Positions 36,235 through 45,419 of a stretch of 64,000 nt of DNA are shown here, piece by piece. The notes under the pieces were generated by a model. It was not told where the DNA came from and did not search any database. It was given only the letters and a program-made list of their open reading frames with translations. Origin of the DNA: Candidatus Xiphinematobacter sp. (GTDB lineage: Bacteria; Verrucomicrobiota; Verrucomicrobiia; Chthoniobacterales; Xiphinematobacteraceae); the NCBI GenBank assembly GCA_016766635.1, contig CP068473.1:1-64000 (forward strand). Direction: 5' to 3'. The position numbers and the translations under genes are program-made. Position 1 is the stretch's first letter; every line of letters begins with the position of its first letter.

Positions 36235-37302
36235 ATGCTAAGCGAGGGTGATGTACGCAAAGCCTTACAGAATGTAAAATACCCTGGTTTCAACCGGGAT
36301 ATTGTCTCCTTTGGTCTGCTTAAGACGGTGGAAATCTCTGATGACAACGTTCACGTCGAGCTAGACGTCACCGCGGAGGATGCCCGCATCCCAGCAAAGA
36401 TACAGGCAGAATCCGAGCGCGCAATTGCGGCGCTCCCAGGGATTAGTCGTGTGCGAGTGAATGTCAAGCACCAAAGTCGTACATGCTTAACAAGCGGCCC
36501 TACTGCTATTGAGGGTGTCCGGTACGTGGTTGCTATTGCTAGCGGAAAAGGTGGGGTTGGGAAGAGTACAGTTGCTGCAAATACAGCGGTTGCCTTGCAA
36601 CATATCGGTGCTAGAGTGGGGCTCTGCGATTGTGATGTTTACGGGCCGAGCATTCCCCTCATGTTTGGGAGTAAGGAGCGCCCCTGCATGGACGATAAAG
36701 ATCGTCTCCTTCCCATCGAACGCCATGGGGTCAAATTAATGTCCATGGGTTTTCTCCTGGAGGATGAACGCACTCCCGTTATTCTGCGCGGTCCAATTGT
36801 GACCCGTTATGTGCAACAGCTCCTCCGCCAAGCACACTGGGGTAGTCTGGATTACCTCATCCTAGATCTCCCACCAGGTACGGGCGATATTCAGCTGACA
36901 GTGGTACAAACTGTTTCCCTTTCCGGTGCCATCGTCGTAACTACGCCGCAGGAGGTTGCGCTACTAGATGCGCGTAAAGCGGCTGCCATGTTTGTAAAAA
37001 CTCAGGTATCCATTCTAGGAATAGTCGAAAATATGAGTTACTTTCTGTGTCCTGGAGATGGGAAGCAGTATGAAATTTTTGGTAAGGGAGGAGGTGCCAG
37101 AGAGGCTCGCCGGCTAGGGCTTCCGCTCCTGGCAGAGATACCGGTTCTTTCAGACGTATGCGCCACGGGAGACAGTGGCCGACCTATTGTAAAGGAGATG
37201 CCTCACTCTATTGTAGCTCAGTCTTTTCTGTCGCTTGCCTCTCACATAAGAGAGCATTTGGAAAGAAAGCATTTGGAAAAATGCGACCAGCCAAGAGAGT
37301 AG
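36235..37302 (+). CDS. mrp: Mrp/ApbC/NBP35-type iron-sulfur cluster carrier ATPase
   Basis: This is a P-loop scaffold or carrier delivering iron-sulfur clusters. The N-terminal MIP18/DUF59 domain (1-85) has 'VRKALQNVKYPGF'; the deviant Walker A is 'ASGKGGVGKST', followed by 'CDCDVYGPSIP' and 'DLPPGTGD'. The C-terminal family motif 'MSYFLCPGDGKQYEIFG' has one Cys, a variant known in this family. The C-terminus contains an in-frame 15-bp tandem duplication (37254-37268 and 37269-37283) giving HLERK then HLEK. ilvD and other iron-sulfur proteins in the window are plausible clients. Confidence 0.92.
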   Translation: MLSEGDVRKALQNVKYPGFNRDIVSFGLLKTVEISDDNVHVELDVTAEDARIPAKIQAESERAIAALPGISRVRVNVKHQSRTCLTSGPTAIEGVRYVVAIASGKGGVGKSTVAANTAVALQHIGARVGLCDCDVYGPSIPLMFGSKERPCMDDKDRLLPIERHGVKLMSMGFLLEDERTPVILRGPIVTRYVQQLLRQAHWGSLDYLILDLPPGTGDIQLTVVQTVSLSGAIVVTTPQEVALLDARKAAAMFVKTQVSILGIVENMSYFLCPGDGKQYEIFGKGGGAREARRLGLPLLAEIPVLSDVCATGDSGRPIVKEMPHSIVAQSFLSLASHIREHLERKHLEKCDQPRE

Positions 37303-37992
37303 GTAGGAGCAAATGGCGGAAACCCCCCATTGAGGTGTGAAGTAGCTCCCTATCCAGAGGCTCTGTTGTGGATGAAGTCGCACGAGAATGTCTCTTGAAG
37401 GGTGGAAGAAAGGGTGTGTTGCCGCAACCCTGTTCCAGTGGGACGTGTGCCCCCCGAGGGGGGGGATCTTTCACAATAGTATGGGGAGAGAAGCTCAGGA
37501 GTTCCATGGGATGGCCAGCATGCATACTGGATTTCGGCAGCAAACACTGTCAAGCCAGGCGACGATGGTCTGTGTGGCACAAGGCAGCCTTTCCGGAATG
37601 GGAGGTAGCCCGTTTTTGAAATTTTTACTTTAATTGTTCCAGCGGCTCCCCTGCTCTGGAGAATGGCACTACATGTTACAGGGGCCTCCATGTTTTTTGC
37701 ACTTTCCTCGTAAGGACCAGGGCCCGGCGAAGACGTACGCACGGTCCCTGCAGCTCACCTCGCTGACCCCTGTACAGCAGTCTCGACGTGCGTGCCCTTC
37801 TTGTGGCACAGTAGGCGCCTTTTACCTTCTGCCTATAGGCTTACCCCCCTGTAAGCACATCCAGTAGAAGGTACTTAGGGCACACGCCTAAGACTAATTG
37901 ATACGGGAAAACCACGCTTTAACCACTGCAAGTTTGTTTGGGAAAGTCCATTTGTGCCAAAAAAATTAAGTTGAACCAAGAGTCAAGCTTCT
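37303..37992. other. 690-bp spacer, no gene recognised
   Basis: Several frames of 65-130 residues on both strands overlap each other and none shows a domain. GC- and Pro-codon-rich sequence keeps frames open by chance here. Confidence 0.4.
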
Positions 37993-38979
37993 ATGTGCGC
38001 AGAGCAAAACCATAAACGGCCTATGAACGTCTGGAAACACAAGGACCTAATTTCTCTCAGTGGACTCTCCGCTGAGGAACTCTGGTTTCTCTTGGAAGCG
38101 GCTAAAGCATTTAAGGGATTGAGAGGAGATAGAGTAAACAGTGTCCCTACATTACAAGGAAAAGCCTTAGTCAATTTTTTTGTAGAACCGAGTACGCGCA
38201 CGCGCATATCATTCGAGCTTGCAGCGCTCCGTCTTGGGGCAAACGTAATCAACGTCTCAGCTACGATGTCTAGCTTGCAAAAAGGCGAGACCCTCAAGGA
38301 CACTGCTCTTAGCTTGGAGGCACTCCATGCCGACATTATTGTCCTGCGCCACGGCTCTGCAGGAGCTGCGCAGCTTCTTGCTAAATACTTACGTTCTAGC
38401 GTTATTAATGCCGGAGATGGAGCACACGAACACCCAACTCAGGGGCTTCTCGATGGATTTACCATTTGGGAAAAACATGGAAGATTAGAAGATCTAAGGG
38501 TTGCTATCGTAGGCGATATTCTTTTTAGCCGTGTGGCACGCTCTAACATCCACCTCCTAGTAAAACTAGGAGCGAAAGTTACCCTGGTGGGGCCCAGCAC
38601 GTTGGTTCCCCGAGAGTTTGAAGCCATGGGCGTCCGGATTACCCACCGTATGGAAGACATCTTAGAGACCACTGATGTTCTCAACCTACTCCGCATTCAA
38701 TACGAGCGCCAGTGTAGGGAATATTTTCCATCCGTAAAAGAATATATTTCTCTTTTTGGATTGACAAAACAGCGGGCAGCTCGCCTGAAATCCAGTTGTT
38801 TAGTTATGCATCCCGGGCCGGTCAAGCGTGGGATAGAGGTTGACAGTGAGGTGGCAGATGGTGCCAAAAGTGTTATCCTTGAGCAGGTCGCTAATGGCCT
38901 GGCTGTCCGAACGGCTGTTCTCTACGCCTGCGGTGGGGGATCGGCAGAGTATCGTGGAAAAAAGTCTGAAGATCCTTAA
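37993..38979 (+). CDS. pyrB: Aspartate carbamoyltransferase catalytic subunit
   Basis: This makes N-carbamoyl-aspartate from carbamoyl phosphate and aspartate. The carbamoyl-phosphate motif 'FFVEPSTRTRISFELAA' is intact, with 'GAHEHPTQGLLD' and 'VMHPGPVKRGIEV' further on. The 328-residue chain has a 10-residue leader before an alternative Met at 38023. Its stop lies inside the start of pyrC. No regulatory pyrI gene is beside it. Confidence 0.95.
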   Translation: MCAEQNHKRPMNVWKHKDLISLSGLSAEELWFLLEAAKAFKGLRGDRVNSVPTLQGKALVNFFVEPSTRTRISFELAALRLGANVINVSATMSSLQKGETLKDTALSLEALHADIIVLRHGSAGAAQLLAKYLRSSVINAGDGAHEHPTQGLLDGFTIWEKHGRLEDLRVAIVGDILFSRVARSNIHLLVKLGAKVTLVGPSTLVPREFEAMGVRITHRMEDILETTDVLNLLRIQYERQCREYFPSVKEYISLFGLTKQRAARLKSSCLVMHPGPVKRGIEVDSEVADGAKSVILEQVANGLAVRTAVLYACGGGSAEYRGKKSEDP

Positions 38980-40243
38980 TGGTCATGTCATCGACCCTGC
39001 CAATGGCGTGGATAGGGTCTGTCCTGTTTATGTGAAGGACGGACGTATCGTTTCTCACGAGCCTAATGAAGCAGAGCGGATTGATGCTAACGGGCTTGTA
39101 GTTGCCCCTGGACTTATTGATATCCATGTTCACCTACGGGAACCTGGTCAATCTCATAAGGAGACTATTGCTTCCGGGACGCGCGCTGCAGCCGCAGGAG
39201 GTTTCACCAGCGTGGTTTGCATGCCGAATACTTTTCCATCGGTGGATAATCCAAGTATAGTCAGCTGGATTCAAGAAAGGGCCAGGCGAACAGCTTCAGT
39301 AAATGTTTTCTGTGCCGGGGCAATCACTAAAGGCTTAATGGGCCAAGAATTGGCTCCAATTGGCTCCATGGCTGAAACCGGTATTGTTGCAATTACGGAT
39401 GACGGCTTTTGTGTGCAGAATCACGGTCTTATGCGGAGGGCGATCGAATACGCCAGAATGTTTGGGCTGCCGATACTTGATCACTGTCAAGATAACAGTC
39501 TAGTTTTAGGGGGGGTAATAAACGAGGGAGAATGGAGTGTACGACTTGGCATGCAAGGGTGGCCATCCGTCGGCGAGGAGCTTGTCGTAGAGCGTGATAT
39601 TCTTCTCTCTGAACTTTGCCGACACCCCATACACTGCCAACACATCAGCAGTGCTGGCAGTGTGAGGCGCATCAGGGAGGCCCAGAAGCGGAAGATCCCC
39701 ATCTCTGGTGAGGTTTGTCCACACCATATTTTCTTCACTGATGAACGGGTTGCTGGATTTGATACATGCTTTAAAACGAATCCCCCGATTCGTTCTGAAA
39801 AAGACATCGCAGCTATCCTAGAAGGTATTTCCGATGGCACACTGAATATTCTCTGTAGCGACCACGCACCCCATGCTTCCTTTGAAAAGGAAGTAGAGTT
39901 CGACCAAGCGCCATTTGGTATCACCGGCTTAGAAACAGAATTCTCCGCATTCTGCGACCTCCTTGTTCATAGGAAAAGAATCATCTCCCTTAAACGCCTA
40001 ATTGCACTCTATACTCTTTACCCTGCACGGCTGCTCCATTTGGATCGTGGCACACTTTCTCCCGGAGCCTTCGCCGACATTACCTTGATTGATCCCAATT
40101 TGGAATGGACATTCCACAAGCAAGAGTCGCTTTCCATGTCTCATAATACACCATTTGATAACATGACCTTTTGTGGTAGGGTCGTCCGGACTCTCGTAGG
40201 AGGACATACAGTTTGGATGCTGGAGGATAACGAAACGAGCTAG
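38954..40243 (+). CDS. pyrC: Dihydroorotase
   Basis: This zinc amidohydrolase closes carbamoyl-aspartate to dihydroorotate. Metal ligands are seen as 'DIHVHLREPG', 'DHCQD', 'HCQHIS' and 'CSDHAPH'. The frame extends upstream to 38840, but that portion duplicates pyrB coding sequence in another frame; I chose the GTG at 38954, giving the typical 'SLKILNGHVIDPANG' start and a 26-base overlap with pyrB. It is the class I, long (about 430-residue) type found beside pyrB in many bacteria. Confidence 0.93.
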   Translation: MEKSLKILNGHVIDPANGVDRVCPVYVKDGRIVSHEPNEAERIDANGLVVAPGLIDIHVHLREPGQSHKETIASGTRAAAAGGFTSVVCMPNTFPSVDNPSIVSWIQERARRTASVNVFCAGAITKGLMGQELAPIGSMAETGIVAITDDGFCVQNHGLMRRAIEYARMFGLPILDHCQDNSLVLGGVINEGEWSVRLGMQGWPSVGEELVVERDILLSELCRHPIHCQHISSAGSVRRIREAQKRKIPISGEVCPHHIFFTDERVAGFDTCFKTNPPIRSEKDIAAILEGISDGTLNILCSDHAPHASFEKEVEFDQAPFGITGLETEFSAFCDLLVHRKRIISLKRLIALYTLYPARLLHLDRGTLSPGAFADITLIDPNLEWTFHKQESLSMSHNTPFDNMTFCGRVVRTLVGGHTVWMLEDNETS

Positions 40244-40563
40244 CCACTTTCTTTTAAGGTAGAGCAGGACAAGTATAGCCTGGGGGTTTGGGATGCCACA
40301 CTGCTTGTCACAAGCAGTGTCACGCGCGCCAAAATTTGTGTCTGAGGCAAATGCTGTACCAACGTACCCATGGGCCGGTAAGCTTGATGGAGAGCAATAA
40401 CGTACTCATTACTCTCACCCAAACGTAGATATCTCTCCTCAGGTACTGCCCACCGTGTCGGTCGGGGCCTCTCGCACGTAGCCTTTAAGGGGGACGCATA
40501 TAATGCTTGCAAAATCGCTTGGATGACGGAAATCCATTTGTATTCCGTCGACTCTTCTATCAA
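40240..40563 (-). CDS. Hypothetical 107-residue frame
   Basis: I do not recognise this. Composition is protein-like ('RLGESNEYVIALHQAYRP', 'ILARVTLLVTSS'), without low-complexity bias, and it ends 4 bases inside pyrC on the opposite strand. It could be a small gene, a gene remnant or a chance frame. Confidence 0.25.
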   Translation of the reverse strand: MIEESTEYKWISVIQAILQALYASPLKATCERPRPTRWAVPEERYLRLGESNEYVIALHQAYRPMGTLVQHLPQTQILARVTLLVTSSVASQTPRLYLSCSTLKESG

Positions 40564-42748
40564 CTGTCCTTAAAATTCGGCGAGGGTGTGTCCCTGAACT
40601 ATGTTGCTTATTATTTCTAAAACTGTGTGGAGTTTAGTTCTGTTTCCGCCGCCTACAACAATTGCCAGCTAGCTCTGGCAAGACAGGTGCTGGCACGCCG
40701 TTTCTACAAGAACGGAAAGAAAGGAAGCACACTCAACGGTCCCATTCTTTGGCTACTCACTCGGGAGTAATACCATCCTGATCAAAAATGGATGAGTGCT
40801 ATCGCAGCTTTTTCATGGAGGTTTCTCCTCGATGGGACTTTCCCACGTACAAGAGCAACGCAGTACAAACGCTGTCTTTTCCCCTTAGAGGAAGGTGCGC
40901 GCAACTGCAGTCGTCGTTCAGAATGGATAGGGGAAGGACATTGGGATTAATGGGATAGTTCGGGACACAGTAGTCTTAGCTGCTGGCGGAACATTATGCT
41001 TTCTGATGTACAAATTCTCACAGCCAGGGATTTCTTTGTTAGTCAATCGGCACTCATAGGAAAGTCCCTACCGCAAATCTGCTGAATCGGGATCCCTAAA
41101 CATTCAGACACGCCCAGAACCACCCGATACTTGTTTTATGGTCGGCAACTAGTTATCGGATCGGAAAACGGCTATCGTGTATGCAATTGGAAGAAATACT
41201 CTCTCTGGAAACATTCCCGGAATGCGCAGCGCAGCGCAAAGAGGTTGCTTTTTCGAAAAGGGTCTTTCCACAACTTTTCCATGTTGATGGCGCGTGTGTC
41301 ATGGGGTCATCTGATGGTGCGTGTTATGGTGGGTCATGGTAGCAGCTATTTTTCTGATTGGGGTTAAGGCAGCACAATTAGGATGAGGCTCTGCTTTTTG
41401 GAGGGGCTTTCCGTTGCTGTTTGCCTAACTCCAAAGATGCCTTCCAGTAATCCTCACCGTTTTGCCTCTCCGGGGGCTTTGTCAATTTCCAGGAGAAGAT
41501 TATCGTGTGTCATTTGGGTGCTATCCGGAACCTTCGAGCTATGGCAGTCTCGTGCATAAACAAGATGGGTACTTTCACTCAGGAACATGCGAGTGTTAGA
41601 GGAATACGTTGATCTAACAGGAAGAAAGAGTGAGGATGTTCTGCGGAATGCTTGGATGAAGAAGCTACTGCTAGACAGAATGAGCGACCTTATTGGACAG
41701 GGCCATGCTTGCTTACACTAACACTAAGCTAGACTCAGATCACAGTTACTCTAAGGTAGACGAAGTTCCCCTTCGGCTCTCATCGCAGGCTAACGTCAGT
41801 CATCACCAGCTGCGGTGAGGAGAGCACGTTCTTATCTGTAAGGGGGGGCCGTGAAGGAAGTGCCTGCTTTATGCTTGCCAATCAAGTGGAAAGTGGACGG
41901 GGATGTCTCCTCTCATTCTGATTCCTCCGGTACAGGAGGATTTATGGGGAGTGTCGCCGTGGATACGGGGGTTACCGTGTAACAACTGTAGCGTATCGCG
42001 AGTTTAGTAAGTCCAAAACCGCCTTTTCAAAAGGGGATGGAAGAAAGTTGATCTTTCTTGGTTACATCGCGTTCTTTGATCCCCTATGGAAACCAGTAGC
42101 TCAGCTATTCGGGCTCTGCTAGAGCGAGGAATTGCTTATAAAAGTTCTCACTGTGGAGAATAAGCCAGCAAGTCGTAGGGGTCTGGATGTAGGGCTTCAA
42201 AAAATTGGGCAGATGACAACAGGGCCTGAACTGGCTAGTCTCTCCGACAGCGATTTTCTGAAAAAACGAGGCGCGCTAGGATCCTAGCACAATTTCCCCC
42301 TCATTCGGAGGGGTAATCATACAGGACCCCTGAAAATCCTGTTAGGGTACCTGTAGATTCTTAGCGCCGATGTATCTTGGCCGCCCCTTTCACTCGGCAT
42401 GGTTTGTAGAATCGCTCTTCACACAGACGCTCGTTACACATGTGACTCGGACTACTTAACCAGATTCCATTTTTTACAGAGCCAAGCCAAGCATTTTTCT
42501 TGCGTTAACAACGTTCATGGTAATGGTGATCGGTATATGGCTTCCTTATTCCACCGGCAGGTTTTTTTGGCCCTGTTTCCCCTTTTACCAGCATTCTGGC
42601 TCTAGATTATTGGCCTCATAGCTGTATATGTTGTGCTCGCACGTTAGCCAAAACTTGGTTTTGCAGACACTCTGGCCAATCTTTAGAGCGATGTTTTTTG
42701 CGCTCTTATATGGAGGATAGTCGACCGTCCACTCTACTTTTTGTATCT
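40564..42748. other. 2.2-kb stretch without a recognisable gene
   Basis: This is the longest empty stretch in the window. The longest frames are 60-80 residues and show no domain. A 44-codon frame at 41587-41721 has ordinary protein-like composition ('LEEYVDLTGRKSEDVLRN') and may be a gene remnant. There is no tRNA, no obvious repeat array and no insertion sequence end. Confidence 0.5.
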
Positions 42749-43141
42749 ATGAAGAGTTTGCTAATTATTCCGAGGGAGAGTCGTCTGGTCGAACTGGCTT
42801 CAGATAAAGTTGCCTCCCTAGCATTCCTTTCTAAGCTGATAGAAGCAGCTCCAAATATCCTTCCCGAAGACGTCTTTCGAATGGTAGGGGAGCGAGAGGT
42901 ACAGGCTAATACAGCCCTAGGACACACGGTTGTACGCCCTTATGCAAGAGTGAAACAAGGGAACGGTGTTCTCCTTTACACTGCCAGATGGTTTCCTACC
43001 GGCGTTAATTGTAGGGCAGTGGACTCCATACCCATGCATTTAGTGTGCATGTACTATGCACCCTCCAGTGAACGCGGGACATTCCTTAGGGAGATGTCCA
43101 CTTTATCACATGCAAGGGGGTTGAGAGGGAGTCCAACATGA
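42749..43141 (+). CDS. PTS EIIA-like (PtsN-type) protein with the phospho-His replaced by Tyr
   Basis: From Met 42749 the protein matches the EIIA(Ntr)/fructose-type fold throughout: 'SKLIEAAPNILPEDVF', 'EREVQANTALGHTVV', 'CRAVDSIPMHLVCMYYAPS' and the final 'LREMSTLSHAR' helix. In this family the segment after the glycine turn reads I/A-x-P-H, and the His is the phosphorylation site. Here it reads V-R-P-Y (TAT codon at 42941-42943); a single C-to-T change from CAT would produce it. The protein should not be phosphorylated at the usual place. It overlaps the next gene by ATGA. No PTS permease or kinase genes are nearby. Confidence 0.7.
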   Translation: MKSLLIIPRESRLVELASDKVASLAFLSKLIEAAPNILPEDVFRMVGEREVQANTALGHTVVRPYARVKQGNGVLLYTARWFPTGVNCRAVDSIPMHLVCMYYAPSSERGTFLREMSTLSHARGLRGSPT

Positions 43142-43467
43142 GAGCTCTTTTAGATGCCTCTTCGCTCGAAGAAGCAGGGGGTCATTTATCAAGACGGGCT
43201 GCCTGGGCATTGTCACCCACACCCATTCCGGATACTCGCGCCGGGATGATTCGAATTGCTCGCTGGGCATCAGTAATGGTGCCACCACAGAAAAACGAAC
43301 TGGCTTTTCGATTAGTAGATACTTTGGTCATGGAAGGGGAAGAGACGACGCGTATTTCTTCCATTATTAATGACCTAGAGCTGGCTGAAGGAATTGAGAG
43401 ACCACTCTGGATCTTGCCTCTTAGCTTAAGAGAGAGGGTATGGTGCAATGGTGAGGGTAGCGGCTGA
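43138..43467 (+). CDS. Small protein of unknown function coupled to the EIIA-like gene
   Basis: I do not recognise this 109-residue protein. It begins in an ATGA overlap with the EIIA-like gene, so translation is probably coupled. The sequence has an amphipathic helix 'SSLEEAGGHLSRRAAWAL' and a C-terminal part rich in Leu and Glu ('ISSIINDLELAEGIERPLW'). There are no membrane segments or Cys pairs. A partner role for the EIIA-like protein is possible but is inference from position alone. Confidence 0.5.
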   Translation: MRALLDASSLEEAGGHLSRRAAWALSPTPIPDTRAGMIRIARWASVMVPPQKNELAFRLVDTLVMEGEETTRISSIINDLELAEGIERPLWILPLSLRERVWCNGEGSG

Positions 43468-43544
43468 TTATTGGAGAACAGAAAGTGCTGAGCACTTCGA
43501 GAACCCTTTACAAATGCGTGGTTGTTCCGATGTAGGCCACGCCT

Positions 43545-43558
43545 TTAGCTTAAGCTAA
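43545..43558. other. 14-bp perfect palindrome before hemB
   Basis: TTAGCTTAAGCTAA lies 17 bases upstream of the hemB GTG start. It is a perfect palindrome and sits where an operator or a promoter element would lie. A chance occurrence cannot be excluded. Confidence 0.3.
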
Positions 43559-43575
43559 GCTACAATTGAACTATC

Positions 43576-44550
43576 GTGCATGACCGTCCGCGCCGGAATC
43601 GAAAAAGTCCAGCGATCCGCTCGCTAGTTCGTGAGACGAGGCTGTGGAAAGCCAATCTGATTCAGCCGCTTTTTGTATGGGGGGGTGGAGAGTGCTTGGA
43701 AGTCAGCTCGATGCCGGGAATAAAAAAGCTAAGCGTGCAAGGTTTAGTGCGAGAGTGCGGGACTCTAGTACAATTAGGATGTCCTGCAGTGGCTATTTTC
43801 CCTTCCGTTGCATGGGAGTGCAAGGATGCTCGTGGCTCGCATAGCCTGGATTCCAACAACATCCTTTTTACTGCCGTGCGAGCTGTAAAGCAGTCCTATC
43901 CAGGACTAATGGTAATTGCTGACGTAGCTTTGGATCCCTATACGGACCACGGACACGATGGGATAGTAAACTTAAAGGGGCATGTAGACAATGACGCGAG
44001 CGTAGAAGCTCTTTGTAAACTTGCGGTAGCAGAGGCTGGAATTGGGGTAGATATAGTAGCGCCATCTGATATGATGGACGGGCGGGTAGGGGCAATTCGG
44101 AAGGCATTAGATAGTGCAGGGTTTGCAGAGGTCTCCATCCTCAGCTATGCTGTCAAGTACGCTAGTGCCTACTATGGTCCCTTTCGGGCTGCCGTGGGGA
44201 GTAGTGGCAACCCTTCATTGTTGGATAAGAAAAGCTACCAGATGGATCCAGCCAATGTGAGAGAAGCTGTCCGTGAGGCTCTACTGGACGTTCGAGAGGG
44301 TGCAGATATGCTTATGGTAAAGCCAGCGGGGCCCTATTTGGATGTAATCCATGTTGTGCGTGAGCAAACTCTTCTGCCTTTGGCCGCCTTTCAAACCTCT
44401 GGGGAATATGCACAGATCCATGCTGCAGCGCAACTTGGTTGGCTTGACTATGAGCAGACAAGGGATGAGGCTCTCCTTGCAATTCGTCGGGCCGGAGCAG
44501 ATCTAATTCTGACTTACTTTGCCCGAGAGATAGCAGAAACACTATCCTAG
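43576..44550 (+). CDS. hemB: Delta-aminolevulinic acid dehydratase (porphobilinogen synthase)
   Basis: This condenses two 5-aminolevulinates to porphobilinogen. Active-site lysines lie in 'LSYAVKYASAYYGPFR' and 'DMLMVKPAGPYLD'. The metal-site loop is 'DVALDPYTDHGHDG', with Asp residues rather than the Cys cluster of the zinc-dependent type, so the Mg-dependent class is likely. The GTG start at 43576 gives the usual 'RPRRNRKSPAIRSLVRET' N-terminus. Products feed HemC at 19 kb. It stands alone, apart from the hemA operon. Confidence 0.95.
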   Translation: MHDRPRRNRKSPAIRSLVRETRLWKANLIQPLFVWGGGECLEVSSMPGIKKLSVQGLVRECGTLVQLGCPAVAIFPSVAWECKDARGSHSLDSNNILFTAVRAVKQSYPGLMVIADVALDPYTDHGHDGIVNLKGHVDNDASVEALCKLAVAEAGIGVDIVAPSDMMDGRVGAIRKALDSAGFAEVSILSYAVKYASAYYGPFRAAVGSSGNPSLLDKKSYQMDPANVREAVREALLDVREGADMLMVKPAGPYLDVIHVVREQTLLPLAAFQTSGEYAQIHAAAQLGWLDYEQTRDEALLAIRRAGADLILTYFAREIAETLS

Positions 44551-44804
44551 CATGGGGGATAAGGTCGGGCTTCGCGGCGCGGGTGGGAAAAGCGTGCTCA
44601 GTTGGAATGGGGTTGACTGTTTTGGTGATTTGGTAAATGTCTCTGGCGTTCGCCCCAGGAAGTGGGGGAGCTCCACAAATTCTGTTGCAAAGGTTTCCGT
44701 TTTCCGTCTTGCTTATCCGACTAAGTGTAGAAAGCACCCCCTGCCATGCTAGTGGTAGGGTACCACTGGACCAAGAGAGATAAGACGAGAAAAAGCCTAG
44801 TGGC

Positions 44805-45419
44805 ATGTTAAGACGTTATCGTACGTTCCTCATTTTTGGAGCACCCGGAAGCGGTAAGGGGACTCAGGGAAGAATTCTTGGGAAAGTTCCTAGACTATTT
44901 TACTATTCGTGTGGTGATATCTTTCGTGCTGTTGATACGCGTACCCGATTGGGTGCGCAGTTTCTGGAATATTCCAGCAGAGGAAAGCTAGTTCCTGATG
45001 AGATAACCGTTGAACTATGGAGGGTACGCATCCGACAGAGTGTCAAGTCTCACGAGTTTAAGCCTGACATTGACTTTTTAGTGCTAGACGGTATCCCTCG
45101 CACCCCAAGGCAGGCGGAGCTGATGCGACAGGTTATCGATGTTAGACGCGTGTTTCATCTAATCTGTCCCGTGCAGGAGGAATTAGTTAAACGCCTGAAG
45201 AAACGAGCCGTCAAAGATAACCGATTGGACGATGCCAATGAAGAAATAATTCGCCGTCGCTTAGAAATCTACGAACAGCAGTCCAAGCCCCTTTTGGAAT
45301 GTTATCCTCCAGAAATCATTGTGAGTATTGATGCTACTCAATCTCCAATACGGGTGCTCCGAAGGATTGCTTCGTGTATCATTTGTGAACCAGATGCGTC
45401 GTGTTCCCCAGGAGAGTAG
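44805..45419 (+). CDS. adk: Adenylate kinase
   Basis: This interconverts ATP, ADP and AMP. The P-loop is 'FGAPGSGKGTQ' and the NMP-binding part follows with 'YYSCGDIFRA' and 'GKLVPDEIT'. The signature 'LDGIPRTPRQAELM' is near the centre. At 204 residues it is a short-lid form and lacks the four-Cys zinc lid. Its end overlaps the start of fmt by 26 bases. Confidence 0.93.
   Translation: MLRRYRTFLIFGAPGSGKGTQGRILGKVPRLFYYSCGDIFRAVDTRTRLGAQFLEYSSRGKLVPDEITVELWRVRIRQSVKSHEFKPDIDFLVLDGIPRTPRQAELMRQVIDVRRVFHLICPVQEELVKRLKKRAVKDNRLDDANEEIIRRRLEIYEQQSKPLLECYPPEIIVSIDATQSPIRVLRRIASCIICEPDASCSPGE

Noticed and set aside
36235-37302. Missing second Cys of the CxxC in Mrp as evidence of inactivation
   Set aside because: A one-Cys version (C-P-x-x-G) is, to my knowledge, common in this family, and the rest of the protein is intact.
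37350-37742. 130-residue minus-strand frame after mrp
   Set aside because: Several mutually overlapping frames cover the same bases on both strands; no domain or ribosome-binding site.
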